This document shows positions 33,602-43,069 of a DNA stretch of 64,000 nt, piece by piece. The first letter of the stretch is position 1. Each line of letters starts with the position of its first letter. The notes under the pieces are model-generated. The model did no database searches. It saw only the letters and a list, made by a program, of their open reading frames with translations, and was not told the origin of the DNA. Made by a program: the position numbers and the translations under genes. Source of the DNA: Fibrella rubiginis (GTDB taxonomy: Bacteria > Bacteroidota > Bacteroidia > Cytophagales > Spirosomataceae); NCBI RefSeq assembly GCF_017353185.1, contig NZ_JAFMYV010000005.1, positions 248,001-312,000 on the forward strand, given 5' to 3'.

Positions 33602-34837
33602 TTAAAACCGCCGCTTCAGAATCTCCACCAACTCGCTTACTTCGTCGCTGTCCATATTCCACATAAACTGGTTGGCGTAGCGGTACGAAATCAGGTCGAG
33701 TGCCTGACCGTAGTTGGTCATCTGGTCAAGCTCGGCGAGGGCTTCGTTGTAGGCATCGACGTTGCCGTTGAAAAGCTGGTTGATGAACCGGAATTTCTGG
33801 TTGAGCGAAATCGTCCGCGACAAACTGCCCGTGCTCACTTTCTGAAGCGTATCGCCCAGCGTGGCCACGCTGTCATGGTCAGGCTGAGGAGATGACGACC
33901 CTGCCGATACAGACAGCGATGGCTCGCTCGACTCGGCGCTCACTATGTTGGGCGCATTATTTGGTCCTGCCACGGCACTGCTCGACGATTCCGGGTCGGC
34001 ATCGGCAAAGGAAATACCTGACGGTTGCTCGTCGTCGATATGCTGCGGAACAGGCGTTGGCAGTGCGGGTGTGGGTGGCGGGGTAGGAGCCGCGGGCGCG
34101 GCATCGGCCACGGGGCGGGTAGCCGGGGCTACCAGTGGTGGTTTGGGCTGGTCTTCGTCCAGATCAAAAAACGACTTGGCGGTAGTCGACTGGTAATTTT
34201 CCATCGACTGTCCACGTAGCAAACTGGCCAGATCCATAGCCACTTTTTCCGAAAACATGGCCACGTATTTATCGGGTCGTTCCAGCTCCTGCGCTCGCCC
34301 GCTCAGAATCTCGTCGAGGTAGCCAAGTGCCTGGTTGACATACACAAACGGGCGACCGTTCATTTTCTGTTCCAGCGCCAGCGGCACAAATTTGTTTACC
34401 TGTGTGTAGCGCGTGATGTGCTTGAGACTGTCGGCGGTAAGGGTAAAATCGGGCTGGTTGCGGAGCAGATCGTCGTAATAATAGCGGGGGTCGAAAAGGG
34501 CTACCAGGGTGCGACGGCTGGCGTCGGCCAGAAGGGGTTCGAGGTGTTCGCGGCGCACGGCAATATGCTGCGATACAACGTTCATGAAGGCCCGCAGTCC
34601 CTCTTCTACTTCGGGGTTGCTGAAATCAAAATAGGGGCTTCTGAATCGTTCAACTTCGCCTTTCCATTTGTCGAATAAACTGCTGACAACGAACAGGTTG
34701 ACTTGTTGAATGGGCGTTAGATTCAGAATCTGCTTACCCGAAATGGTGGGGTGGGCGTGGTAAAAATCAGCCGCAACACGCCGGGCGTATGACTTGCTGT
34801 ATTCGTTGAGAGCGTTGGAATTGAACTTGTTCGACAT
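33602..34837 (-). CDS. Large hypothetical protein with Pro/Ala-rich linker
   Basis: 411 residues starting MSNKFNSNALNEYSKSYARRV. An N-terminal helical region (to about 215) includes LFDPRYYYDDLLRNQPDFT and VNQALGYLDEILSGRAQELE. A low-complexity linker (PVADAAPAAPTPPPTPALP) and an acidic Ser-rich stretch follow. A short C-terminal helical domain (KFRFINQLFNGNVDAYNEAL, then LISYRYANQFMWNMDSDEV) ends it. No membrane segment is seen. Similar Bacteroidetes proteins are annotated only as hypothetical. The role is unknown. Confidence 0.7.
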   Translation of the reverse strand: MSNKFNSNALNEYSKSYARRVAADFYHAHPTISGKQILNLTPIQQVNLFVVSSLFDKWKGEVERFRSPYFDFSNPEVEEGLRAFMNVVSQHIAVRREHLEPLLADASRRTLVALFDPRYYYDDLLRNQPDFTLTADSLKHITRYTQVNKFVPLALEQKMNGRPFVYVNQALGYLDEILSGRAQELERPDKYVAMFSEKVAMDLASLLRGQSMENYQSTTAKSFFDLDEDQPKPPLVAPATRPVADAAPAAPTPPPTPALPTPVPQHIDDEQPSGISFADADPESSSSAVAGPNNAPNIVSAESSEPSLSVSAGSSSPQPDHDSVATLGDTLQKVSTGSLSRTISLNQKFRFINQLFNGNVDAYNEALAELDQMTNYGQALDLISYRYANQFMWNMDSDEVSELVEILKRRF

Positions 34838-34938
34838 TGGTAACAGTCTTTGCTTTGTAAATATATCCAATTCAGGATAAGGCGTAGGGTTGCGTCCCGA
34901 AATTCTAAGCCAAAGGCGATTTTAAGGATTTAACGCAT

Positions 34939-35074
34939 TGATTTACGATTTTTGCCGAAGCCCGTCTGGCGGAGCGTTGCTCTGCCGTTAGCAGCAAATA
35001 GCGTTTATACAGCGGAGCAACGCTCCGCCAGACGAGTGTCAGCAAAAATCGTACATCGTAAGTCGTAAATCTTT
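34939..35074. repeat. Heptad hairpin (GATTTAC units) with long GC-rich inner stem
   Basis: Outer arms of GATTTAC-type heptads (one unit on the left, three on the right, a two-unit difference) enclose an inner stem CGTCTGGCGGAGCGTTGCTC and its inverse. It lies in the spacer between the divergent 33602-34837 gene and tdk, ending just ahead of the tdk start. Confidence 0.88.
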
Positions 35075-35080
35075 ACTTTC

Positions 35081-35692
35081 TTGTTTATTGAACCCGCCCG
35101 CCGCCGCGAACCGCCTCATCTCCGAACCGGCTGGATCGAAATTATTTGCGGCTCCATGTTTTCGGGGAAGACCGAAGAACTCATCCGGCGACTGAACCGC
35201 GCCCGTATTGCCAAACTCAAAGTAGGCATTGTGAAACCGAGCCTCGACACCCGCTACGACATTAATGACATCGTGTCGCACAACGCCTCGGTGATTCCCT
35301 CGACTCCCGTTTCCAATGCTGCCGACATCCTGGCATTAGTAGCCGACTGTGAGGTGGTGGGCATCGACGAAGCCCAATTTTTCGATGGTGCCATTGTGGA
35401 GGTTTGCCAGCAACTGGCCGACAGCGGCAAACGCGTGATTGTGGCTGGCCTCGACATGGATTTTTCGGGCAAACCCTTCGGCTGTATCCCACAACTCATG
35501 GCCATAGCCGAGTTCGTGACTAAAGTTCACGCTATCTGTGTGGTCTGCGGTGATGTGGCCCATTACTCCTACCGCCTTGTGCCCTCGCAGGAGCGCGTTC
35601 TCCTGGGCGAAACCGACTCTTACGAAGCCCGCTGCCGCCGCTGCTTTAACCTCGGCCCCGACGCGGTGCACCGGGAGTGGGTATATGAATAA
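35081..35692 (+). CDS. tdk: Thymidine kinase (type II, TTG start)
   Basis: A 203-residue enzyme that phosphorylates thymidine in the salvage pathway. The P-loop [15 protein letters not shown], the lasso-side region [30 protein letters not shown], and zinc cysteines CVVCGD and CRRC are all present. The natural start MFIEP is encoded TTG-TTT-ATT, so the initiation codon appears to be TTG at 35081. The only in-frame ATG lies inside the P-loop. The last codons (EWVYE) lie inside the hairpin shared with miaA. Confidence 0.95.
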   Translation: MFIEPARRREPPHLRTGWIEIICGSMFSGKTEELIRRLNRARIAKLKVGIVKPSLDTRYDINDIVSHNASVIPSTPVSNAADILALVADCEVVGIDEAQFFDGAIVEVCQQLADSGKRVIVAGLDMDFSGKPFGCIPQLMAIAEFVTKVHAICVVCGDVAHYSYRLVPSQERVLLGETDSYEARCRRCFNLGPDAVHREWVYE

Positions 35693-35804
35693 TTTACGAA
35701 TTACGACTTACGATGTACGATTTGGGCTGACGCCAGCCTGCTCCTGCGTCAGCCCAAATCGTACATCGTAAGTCGTAATTCGTAAATTATTCATACACCC
35801 ACTC
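35675..35804. repeat. 59-bp heptad hairpin extending into both tdk and miaA
   Basis: Arms 35675-35733 and 35746-35804 match over 59 bases with one mismatch, a synonymous change in a Val codon. Units are GATTTAC-type heptads around a GGGCTGACGC core. Each arm carries the last five codons and the stop of its gene, so Tdk and MiaA both end in EWVYE. Confidence 0.96.
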
Positions 35805-36647
35805 TACCTTCATTCCCTCTCGTTCCATTTTGCGGAAGAAGGTCATCTGGCGTTTGGCGAACTGATGAATGGCGGTTTCCAACTGCGTAACCAGTTCATG
35901 GTAGGTTAGTTGGCCTTGCAGGTGTTCGGTGACAAATTTGTATTCAAGGCCATAAAAAATCAGTTTTTCGGGCGAAATTCCCTGATCCAGCAGACGCTGC
36001 ACTTCCTCAATCAGGCCGTGTTGCAGGCGGTTGCGGAGGCGGCGGCTGATGCGTTCGCGGCGAATGGCTACGGGCGGGTCGAGGCCAATGACACGGTAGG
36101 GGGGGAGGGCAGGTCTTGGTGCCGGTTGAGCATCGGGGTGGTGCGTCAGGTAGGTGCCAATCTCGATAGCACGGATCAGCCGCTTACGCGTTGACGTATC
36201 CGCAACGGAAGAATAGGCCGACGGTGTCTGATCAAAACGCTGTCGTAGCTCATTGTCTGTCAGCGGGTCAAGTTCTACGCGGAGTTCGGCATTGGTGGGT
36301 ACGGCGAGCAGGGCCGTGGGGCGCAGAGCCGCTTCGATATACATTCCCGATCCACCACACAGAATAGGCGTTTTCCCACGACGCAATATGTCTTCTACTG
36401 CCCGGTCGAAATCCTGCTGGTAGCGAAACACGTTGTAGTCATCGCCTGCGTCGACAATGTCGATGAGATGGTAGGAAATAGCCTGACCGTCAATAACATA
36501 ATCCGCCAGGTCTTTGCCAGTACCGATGTCCATGCCCCGGTACACCTGCCGCGAATCGGCGCTAATGATTTCGCCGTTGTGCTGCTGTGCCAACTGCACC
36601 GCGAGGCGTGTTTTGCCACTGGCCGTAGGTCCGATGATGACGAGCAT
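35787..36647 (-). CDS. miaA: tRNA dimethylallyltransferase
   Basis: 286 residues adding a dimethylallyl group to A37 of tRNAs reading UNN codons. It has P-loop LVIIGPTASGKTRLAVQL, DSRQVYRGMDIGTGK, ILCGGSGMYIEAAL, IGLDPPVAIRRERISRR and the C-terminal RQMTFFRKMEREGMKVEW. The start at 36645-36647 (MLVIIGPT) fits the family, though an ATG at 36687-36689 is possible. The longer frame upstream overlaps the aldolase gene and is rejected. It is convergent with tdk. Confidence 0.96.
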   Translation of the reverse strand: MLVIIGPTASGKTRLAVQLAQQHNGEIISADSRQVYRGMDIGTGKDLADYVIDGQAISYHLIDIVDAGDDYNVFRYQQDFDRAVEDILRRGKTPILCGGSGMYIEAALRPTALLAVPTNAELRVELDPLTDNELRQRFDQTPSAYSSVADTSTRKRLIRAIEIGTYLTHHPDAQPAPRPALPPYRVIGLDPPVAIRRERISRRLRNRLQHGLIEEVQRLLDQGISPEKLIFYGLEYKFVTEHLQGQLTYHELVTQLETAIHQFAKRQMTFFRKMEREGMKVEWVYE

Positions 36648-36792
36648 GGGTTGGGTATCTTTTAAATTACTACTGCAAAGATGAGGCATGACAACGCTGA
36701 GCGATAGGATCAATGGTTGACTGGCCATTTTCGCTAACTTGGGCAACGGCCGGTACGCGGGGTATCGGACAGTATACAATGCCTTGCCCTTT

Positions 36793-37587
36793 ATGGAAAC
36801 TGCAACATCAACGCCCGTTTTGAACCTGCCCAAAGGCATTCCAATTAAACTCCAGTTCGACACGCCCGAGGCCGCCCGGCTGCACCGCAAGCAGATGCTC
36901 ACGGTGGCATTTCGGCTATTTGCCAAATTTGGGTATGACGAAGGCGTGGCGGGCCATATCACCGTCCGCGACCCGGAGCATACCGACCATTTTTGGGTGA
37001 ACCCCTTTGGCATCGATTTCGGCAGCATTAACCTTACCGACCTCATCTGCGTCAACCACCGGGGTGACGTTGTGGAAGGCAACTATTCGGTGAACCGGGC
37101 CGCGTTTGCCATCCATTCCCAGATTCACGCTGCCCGCCCCGACGTGATAGCCGCCGCCCACGCGCACTCCATGTACGGAAAAGCCTATTCCACGCTGGGC
37201 CGGAAACTGCCACCCAGTACGCAGGACGCCTGTGCCTTTTACGACGACCACGGTCTGTTTACGGAATATGGCGGGGTGGTAGGCGAGGTGGAAGAAGGGC
37301 AGCGTATCGCCTTAGCCCTGGGCCAGCGCAAGGCATGTATTTTGCAAAATCACGGCCTGCTCACTGTGGGAGGCACCGTAGAAGAGGCCGCCTGGTGGTT
37401 TATCACGATGGACCGCAGTTGTCAGGCGCAACTCATTGCCGAGGCCACGGGCCATCCGGTCATTGCCATCGACCACGAAACGGCCCTGCTCACCCGCGGG
37501 CAGGTGGGCTTCCCCATGGCGGGCTATTTTCAGTTTCAACCCCTCCTCCAGCGCATCCTCCGCGAAACGCCGGACTTGTTGAATTAA
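36793..37587 (+). CDS. Class II aldolase/adducin-family protein
   Basis: 264 residues starting METATSTPVLNLPKGIPI. Features are FAKFGYDEGVAGHITVRDPE, HFWVNPFGIDFGSI, the metal-binding AAHAHSMYGKAYS and LQNHGLLTVGGTVEEAAWWF. The His-x-His and later His provide the zinc site of fuculose-aldolase-like enzymes. Enzyme activity is not certain, since many family members act on unknown substrates or are non-catalytic. It is the first gene of a plus-strand run to 41446, followed 16 bases later by the NADAR gene. Confidence 0.9.
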   Translation: METATSTPVLNLPKGIPIKLQFDTPEAARLHRKQMLTVAFRLFAKFGYDEGVAGHITVRDPEHTDHFWVNPFGIDFGSINLTDLICVNHRGDVVEGNYSVNRAAFAIHSQIHAARPDVIAAAHAHSMYGKAYSTLGRKLPPSTQDACAFYDDHGLFTEYGGVVGEVEEGQRIALALGQRKACILQNHGLLTVGGTVEEAAWWFITMDRSCQAQLIAEATGHPVIAIDHETALLTRGQVGFPMAGYFQFQPLLQRILRETPDLLN

Positions 37588-37603
37588 CCTGCTGGTTTTT
37601 CAA

Positions 37604-38152
37604 ATGACCTATACCCTCGATTGGCTGTTGACCAAACACACGGCTGATGAGCCGCTAAAGTACCTGCTGTTTTGGGGACATCGACCCGAAAAAGATGGTA
37701 GCGTAGGCAAAGGTTGTCTCAGCCAATGGTGGCCATCGGCGTTTATAGTTGATGGAACTACGTATGCCTCTGCTGAGCACTGGATGATGGCCGAAAAAGC
37801 CCGCCTCTTTAATGATGAAGAGACGCGGGCTAAAATTCTGACCTCTAAAACACCCGGCGAAGCCAAAAAGCTGGGTCGTGAGGTACGCAATTTCGTGCCC
37901 GAAACGTGGCAGAAGACCTGTTTTGACCTTGTCGTTGTGGGCAACTATCATAAATTTAGTCAGCATCCCGCCGAGCAAACGTATCTGCTGCAAACCGGAA
38001 ACCGTGTTTTAGTCGAAGCCAGCCCCGTTGATCTGATTTGGGGTATTGGTTTGACTCAAGATGACCCTGCTGCGCTGGACCCTACCCGCTGGCAAGGCAC
38101 TAACCTGTTGGGCTTCGCACTTATGGTGGTGCGAGACCGGCTGCGGGCTTGA
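37604..38152 (+). CDS. NADAR-family protein (YbiA-like)
   Basis: 182 residues with the NADAR hallmarks LKYLLFWGHRP, CLSQWWPSAFIVDGTTYASAEHWMMAEKARLF, LGREVRNF and the late LIWGIGL. YbiA-type proteins hydrolyse the N-glycosidic bond of riboflavin-pathway intermediates, and others remove ADP-ribose from guanine in phage-defence settings. Here the neighbours are metabolic, so a housekeeping role is more likely. Confidence 0.88.
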   Translation: MTYTLDWLLTKHTADEPLKYLLFWGHRPEKDGSVGKGCLSQWWPSAFIVDGTTYASAEHWMMAEKARLFNDEETRAKILTSKTPGEAKKLGREVRNFVPETWQKTCFDLVVVGNYHKFSQHPAEQTYLLQTGNRVLVEASPVDLIWGIGLTQDDPAALDPTRWQGTNLLGFALMVVRDRLRA

Positions 38153-38233
38153 CATACACATGATGAATGGCCCAACCTTTTCGCCCTTTTTTCGTGTTGT
38201 GATTCAGACTGCCTTACAACAGCGGTCCGGGAC

Positions 38234-39361
38234 ATGAAAATTGGTATCGTTTGTTACCCCACCTTCGGGGGCAGTGGCGTGGTTGCCACCGAGTTAGGTA
38301 AGGCACTGGCTAAAAATGGGCATCAGGTGCATTTTATTACCTATCAGCAACCCCCCCGCCTCGATTTCTTTAACGAAAACGTCTTCTACCACGAGGTCAA
38401 TATTCCGTCCTATCCGCTGTTTCAGTATGCCCCCTATGAGTCGGCGCTGACAAGCGCGATGGTCAACGTGGTGCTGAACGAGAACGTCGATCTGCTGCAC
38501 GTTCACTACGCCATTCCGCACGCTTCGGCGGCATATATGGCCAAGATGGTGCTGAAAACGCGGGGTCGCTACACACCCGTGGTCACTACGCTGCACGGCA
38601 CCGACGTGACGCTGGTGGGCAAAGACGCCTCCTACGAACCCGTAGTCACGTTCAGCATTAACGAGTCGGATGGGGTAACGGCGGTGTCGGAAAATCTGCG
38701 GACGGAGACCTACGAACATTTCAAGATCAACCGCGAGATTGAGGTTATTCCCAACTTCATCGACTTGTCGCGGTTTCAGCGGCAGCAGAAAGACCATTTT
38801 AAAACGGCCATTTGTCCCAATGGCGAAAAGCTGGTGGTACATACCTCTAACTTCCGCCGGGTGAAGCGTATAGACGACGCCGTGATGACGTTTTACCACC
38901 TCCGCGAAACCGTACCCGTAAAGCTATTACTGGTGGGTGATGGTCCCGAACGTGCTCGTATTCAGGCGCTTTGCCGCGAGTTGGGTATCATGGACGATGT
39001 TCGTTTTCTGGGTAAGCTCGATGCCGTAGAAGAAGTACTTTCAGTGGCTGATCTGTTTCTGATGCCGTCGGAGAATGAAAGTTTCGGTTTGGCGGCACTG
39101 GAAGCAATGGCCTGTGAAGTACCCGTTATTTCGTCAAATGCCGGGGGCCTGCCCGAACTGAATATCAACGGCGTGACGGGTTTCCTGAGCAACGTCGGTG
39201 ATGTGGCCGACATGGTAAAAAATGCCCGCTACGTTCTCGACGATGACCAGTTGCCTACGTTTAAAGCCAACGCGCTGGAACGGGCCAAACAATTTGAGCT
39301 TTCCAAGATTCTGCCTTTGTATGAAGCGCATTACGAGCGTGTATTAAAAAATGTACAATGA
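38234..39361 (+). CDS. bshA: N-acetyl-alpha-D-glucosaminyl L-malate synthase
   Basis: A 375-residue GT4 enzyme that joins UDP-GlcNAc and malate in the first step of bacillithiol synthesis. Diagnostic are MKIGIVCYPTFGGSGVVATEL, VHFITYQQPPRLDFF, HVHYAIPHASAAYMAKMVL, TTLHGTDVTLVGKD, and the acidic nucleotide-sugar site MPSENESFGLAALEAMAC. The last three codons and stop (NVQ) form part of a short heptad array. The rest of the bsh pathway is elsewhere. Confidence 0.95.
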   Translation: MKIGIVCYPTFGGSGVVATELGKALAKNGHQVHFITYQQPPRLDFFNENVFYHEVNIPSYPLFQYAPYESALTSAMVNVVLNENVDLLHVHYAIPHASAAYMAKMVLKTRGRYTPVVTTLHGTDVTLVGKDASYEPVVTFSINESDGVTAVSENLRTETYEHFKINREIEVIPNFIDLSRFQRQQKDHFKTAICPNGEKLVVHTSNFRRVKRIDDAVMTFYHLRETVPVKLLLVGDGPERARIQALCRELGIMDDVRFLGKLDAVEEVLSVADLFLMPSENESFGLAALEAMACEVPVISSNAGGLPELNINGVTGFLSNVGDVADMVKNARYVLDDDQLPTFKANALERAKQFELSKILPLYEAHYERVLKNVQ

Positions 39362-39380
39362 ATAATGAACAATGTACATT
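39350..39380. repeat. Single heptad arm (AATGTAC/AATGAAT) after bshA
   Basis: About four AATGTAC-type heptads run from the end of bshA towards the next gene, without a matching inverse array. The ends AATGTACA and TGTACATT can pair on their own. Confidence 0.7.
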
Positions 39381-39391
39381 AATTCAAAACT

Positions 39392-40741
39392 ATGAACCCA
39401 AACATCCCTATTACAGACCGGAAGCGCGTAGTGATTGTGGGCGCGGGTTTTGGCGGCCTTACACTGGCCCGCGATTTAGCCCACCGGTCTGAGTTTCAGG
39501 TGGTCCTGGTGAATAAATACAATTACCACGAATTTCAGCCGCTCTATTATCAGGTAGCCACTGCCGGGCTGGAAGCCAACTCGATTCTGTTTCCCCTGCG
39601 GGCAGCCCTCGGCGACAACCACAATGTGCACATCCGCATTACGTGCATGAAGGGCATCCGTCCCGCCGACAAGGCTATCGATACCGAGATAGGGCCTATT
39701 ACCTACGATTTCCTGGTGTTGGCCATGGGGGCCGATACCAACTTTTTCGGGCAGCAAAATATCATCGACCGCGCCCTGCCCATGAAATCGGTGCAGGAAG
39801 CGATTGCACTCAGAAACAGATTGTTGCAAAATTTCGAGGAAGCTCTGAGCGTGGAAACCGAAGACGAACTCGACGGCCTGATGGACGTGGTGGTGGTAGG
39901 CGGTGGGCCCACGGGCGTAGAACTCTGCGGTACCCTGGCCGAGATGCGCAAGACCGTGTTGCCGCGTGATTACCCCGAACTCGATTTTAAAGGAATGGAT
40001 ATCCACCTGATCGAATCGGGGGGTGAGGTATTGGGGCCAATGTCGAAACAGTCACAGGAGCATTCGCTGGCTTATCTGAAAGAGTTGGGTGTAGATGTGC
40101 GGCTGAACACCCGCGTGAAAGATTTCGACGGAAAAACGGTGTTCATGAACGACGGCACGACTATCCGCACCAACAACCTGATCTGGGCGGCGGGTGTGAA
40201 AGCCAATACCCCCACGGGCATTCCCGCCGAAGCCATTGGGCGCGGCGGGCGGCTCATCGTGAACCGGTTCAATCAGGTGCAGGGTTTCACCGACATTTTT
40301 GCCGTGGGTGATCTGGCCACGATGGCCGAAGGCGACGCCTGGCCTAACGGACACCCACAGGTAGCGCAACCTGCCATTCAGCAGGGTAAATTGTTGTCGA
40401 AAAACCTGACGCTGCTGATACGAGGGGGGCAGATGAGGCCCTTTGTCTACAATGATCTGGGCTCAATGGCTACCATTGGACGAGGCCTGGCCGTGGTCGA
40501 TTTGTCATTCATCAAGTTTCAGGGCTTCTTTGCATGGCTTACCTGGTTGTTCGTGCACCTGATGGCTATTTTGGGGGTGAAAAACCGGCTTCTTATTTTC
40601 ATCAACTGGATGTGGAATTACCTAACATACAATCAATCTTTGCGGTTAATCATTAAACCTAAGCTGCCCAAAGCTCCATTGGACGTTCCAAAGGAACGAT
40701 TAAACGATTCGGTGGAAGTTGCCAGATCAGGGGCGATTTAG
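39392..40741 (+). CDS. ndh: NDH-2 type NADH:quinone oxidoreductase
   Basis: 449 residues. The FAD motif VVIVGAGFGGLTLARDL, the NAD motif VVVVGGGPTGVELCG, the second FAD segment DIFAVGDLATMAE, and AQPAIQQGKLLSKNL identify a type II dehydrogenase. The C-terminal amphipathic and hydrophobic segment (FFAWLTWLFVHLMAILG, RLLIFINWMWNYLTYN) provides membrane attachment. It moves electrons from NADH to quinone without pumping protons. Confidence 0.93.
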   Translation: MNPNIPITDRKRVVIVGAGFGGLTLARDLAHRSEFQVVLVNKYNYHEFQPLYYQVATAGLEANSILFPLRAALGDNHNVHIRITCMKGIRPADKAIDTEIGPITYDFLVLAMGADTNFFGQQNIIDRALPMKSVQEAIALRNRLLQNFEEALSVETEDELDGLMDVVVVGGGPTGVELCGTLAEMRKTVLPRDYPELDFKGMDIHLIESGGEVLGPMSKQSQEHSLAYLKELGVDVRLNTRVKDFDGKTVFMNDGTTIRTNNLIWAAGVKANTPTGIPAEAIGRGGRLIVNRFNQVQGFTDIFAVGDLATMAEGDAWPNGHPQVAQPAIQQGKLLSKNLTLLIRGGQMRPFVYNDLGSMATIGRGLAVVDLSFIKFQGFFAWLTWLFVHLMAILGVKNRLLIFINWMWNYLTYNQSLRLIIKPKLPKAPLDVPKERLNDSVEVARSGAI

Positions 40742-40816
40742 TCAATTTGGTTGACTGTCTGGAACAGACAAAAGATGAAATAGGTTAATATTGCCAACTA
40801 CTAATTACTCGATTGT

Positions 40817-41446
40817 ATGCAAGTTGAAGAATACAAAGCGGTTCATTCAAGACCCAAAAACAACGGAACCAAGCAACTTTTCGACAACCCAATTCTCGAA
40901 GCGCTTTCACGTACCCATATCTCGGTTCCTATCACGATGTGGCTGACTTTATCGGCCTTCCTGGCGTGGTACGCATTTACCTACACCAATATGAGTGCGG
41001 GGCGTATTGGCGGTCTGTTTGCCATCGGCTTGTTTGTGTTCACCATTTTCGAATACGTGCTTCACCGTTACCTATACCATTTGGCCCCAACTACTCCTGA
41101 GCGGGCCAAGATTCAGTACACGTTTCATGGCGTTCACCACGAGTATCCGAAAGACAAAACCCGGCTTGCTATGCCCCCGGCACTGGCCATCATTGTGGCG
41201 GGCTTCTTTTTCGGCTTGTTTTTTCTGATGATGGGCGAAGCTGCCTATGCCTTCTTCCCCGGCTTCATGGTAGGCTACACGGGCTACCTGGCGGTCCACT
41301 TTATTGTGCATGCCTACGCCCCGCCTAAAAACATGTTTAAGCAGCTTTGGATTAACCACAGCATTCACCACTACAAAAACCCCGACAGCAACTACGGCGT
41401 TTCCTCGCCCATGTGGGACTACATTTTCGGGTCGTTCCAGAAGTAG
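40817..41446 (+). CDS. Fatty acid hydroxylase (sterol desaturase superfamily)
   Basis: 209 residues with four membrane segments and the eight-histidine di-iron pattern: EYVLHRYLYH, FHGVHHEYPKD, HFIVHAYAP and NHSIHHYKNPDSNYGVSS. It resembles fatty acid 2-hydroxylases, which make 2-hydroxy acyl chains of sphingolipids or of the sulfonolipids typical of Cytophagales. Substrate is inference. It is the last gene of the plus-strand run and is convergent with the glycosyltransferase genes. Confidence 0.88.
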   Translation: MQVEEYKAVHSRPKNNGTKQLFDNPILEALSRTHISVPITMWLTLSAFLAWYAFTYTNMSAGRIGGLFAIGLFVFTIFEYVLHRYLYHLAPTTPERAKIQYTFHGVHHEYPKDKTRLAMPPALAIIVAGFFFGLFFLMMGEAAYAFFPGFMVGYTGYLAVHFIVHAYAPPKNMFKQLWINHSIHHYKNPDSNYGVSSPMWDYIFGSFQK

Positions 41447-41545
41447 GCTATAAGAAGTAAGAGGTGAGAAGCAAGAGACAAGATTGAACTCATCGTCAGC
41501 AGATCCAATCTTGTCTCTCACTTCTCACTTCTTTCTTCTTAGAAG
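41441..41545. repeat. Heptad-array inverted repeat (AAGTRAG units)
   Basis: Left (41447-41485) and right (41505-41545) arrays of AnnYRAG heptads such as AAGTAAG, AGGTGAG and AGACAAG pair around GATTG...CAATC. The right arm encodes the last codons (RRKK) and the stop of the convergent glycosyltransferase gene. Confidence 0.88.
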
Positions 41546-43027
41546 GTACACGGCATTGAGGTCATCCTGATACACCCGCTCGTAGCGCCCAACGCGAGCG
41601 GGTGTTTCTTTAGGTATGCAATAAGAAAAGTCGCGCCCATAGTCGCTGATAACGGCTACGGCACCGTCGGCCTCTGCCAGCCCGAAGAACTGCCCAACGG
41701 TCAGGCGGCCCCCATACGATTTCTGGTTGAGCAGGTGGTAGTAGGTCAGGCCGTGAATTCGGTAATGCTCATGCTGGTTGTAAAAGAAATCGAGTGGCGC
41801 AATCACCCGGGCACCAGGCTGCTGAATGTAGGCCGCCAGTTGGGCGTTTTTCTGGACGATATTGGGCTGCGCCATGTTCGACTGAATGGTTACCACGGCT
41901 TTGTAGGCACCTGCCAGCAAGTACACGCCCAGCAATAAACCCAGGCCGTAGGATCGCCAGCGAACCATAACCGGTGCCGTTTTAGCCGTTGACCAACTTG
42001 CCACGCACTGGGTGACCCAGACGCACATGAAAGGCAGAAAAATGAGGTAATAATAGTCGGTGTTGCTTTTGGTAATGAGCGCAAAAGCCAGCAACAGCAA
42101 CAAAAGATACCGACCCGTTTTGGCCGACTCGGATGTGACAATAGTCTGTTTCGGCAGGGTATATTGTCCGGGCCAATAGGTCAGTCCAACAACGCCAATA
42201 ACCAGCGCCGACAGGCTTGTTTCTTCCTCGCTGTGGAACAGAAGTTCGTGTAGTTTGCTGGATATCAGTAGCTTGTCGGAAATGGTTGATACGCGGCTGA
42301 TTGTGCTGATATTGCTGAATTGATCCCAAAGACCGGCTAACTGGTTGGCAAACAGGGCATCGGCCAGGTAGAAACTGCTAACCAGTGCGGCAACAAAACC
42401 GAAGCCGAAAACAGTAGGCCAGGGTGTTGCGGTGGCAGACTGAGGCGTGTTGGCGGGCGAGTTGGCCGGCCGGTGGTTATTCCACAGCAACCAGCCCAGC
42501 CCGGCCAGCACGAAGCATAATCCATTGAGGTGAGTGAGCACCGACAGCCCGGCCAGTAAGGCTGCAACCAGAAGCCGTCCGCGGTTTAAGAACGAAAAGG
42601 ACAAAAAGCCCAGCGCGGCATACATCGATTCGGGGCGGTAAACGAACGTGTATTCAATCAGCATGCCGTTGGCTACGTAGAGCAGCAGGGCCAGCGAGAT
42701 CCATTTGTCACGTAAACCTAACCAGCGCAGATGCCACCAGATAGCCAACCCGCCTACCAACGTCCAGAAGGCCCCAATGGCTTTACCAATGGGCGGCGAA
42801 AAGCCCAGCCAGCCCTGCACCAGCGCCCCCAGCGCGACAAAAAGTTTGTGGAAGACGAAAAGCTGTTGTTCACTGCCGTCCATGCCCCTGAAAAATTCGG
42901 AGTGTACGTGGCCATCCTGCACCAGCCAGTAGGCCTGCTCTGCACACCAGGCTTCGTCGAAATGTTGGGTTCGGTGGTAGGCCGTAGCAAGCAGCAATAC
43001 CAGAAAAAGCCAAAATAAACGATTCAT
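41525..43027 (-). CDS. Membrane glycosyltransferase-like protein (GT-C type), copy 1
   Basis: 500 residues with about 10 membrane segments. The first helix is followed by HFDEAWCAEQAYWLVQDG, in the place where GT-C/PMT glycosyltransferases carry their catalytic acidic pair on the first outer loop. YVANGMLIEYTFVYRPESMY and LTHLNGLCFVLAGLGWLLW follow. It probably transfers a sugar from a polyprenyl donor on the outer face of the inner membrane. It is a tandem paralog of the next gene. Polymerase or ligase function is unknown. Confidence 0.72.
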   Translation of the reverse strand: MNRLFWLFLVLLLATAYHRTQHFDEAWCAEQAYWLVQDGHVHSEFFRGMDGSEQQLFVFHKLFVALGALVQGWLGFSPPIGKAIGAFWTLVGGLAIWWHLRWLGLRDKWISLALLLYVANGMLIEYTFVYRPESMYAALGFLSFSFLNRGRLLVAALLAGLSVLTHLNGLCFVLAGLGWLLWNNHRPANSPANTPQSATATPWPTVFGFGFVAALVSSFYLADALFANQLAGLWDQFSNISTISRVSTISDKLLISSKLHELLFHSEEETSLSALVIGVVGLTYWPGQYTLPKQTIVTSESAKTGRYLLLLLLAFALITKSNTDYYYLIFLPFMCVWVTQCVASWSTAKTAPVMVRWRSYGLGLLLGVYLLAGAYKAVVTIQSNMAQPNIVQKNAQLAAYIQQPGARVIAPLDFFYNQHEHYRIHGLTYYHLLNQKSYGGRLTVGQFFGLAEADGAVAVISDYGRDFSYCIPKETPARVGRYERVYQDDLNAVYLLRRKK

Positions 43028-43069
43028 TCGTTGAGTAGTTGAGCCGGAGCTTAGTCCTTTAACGACATT

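Noticed and set aside
35787..37082. Long miaA reading frame of 431 codons
   Set aside because: The extra 145 codons run antisense through the aldolase start and have no family similarity. The P-loop start at 36647 fits MiaA.
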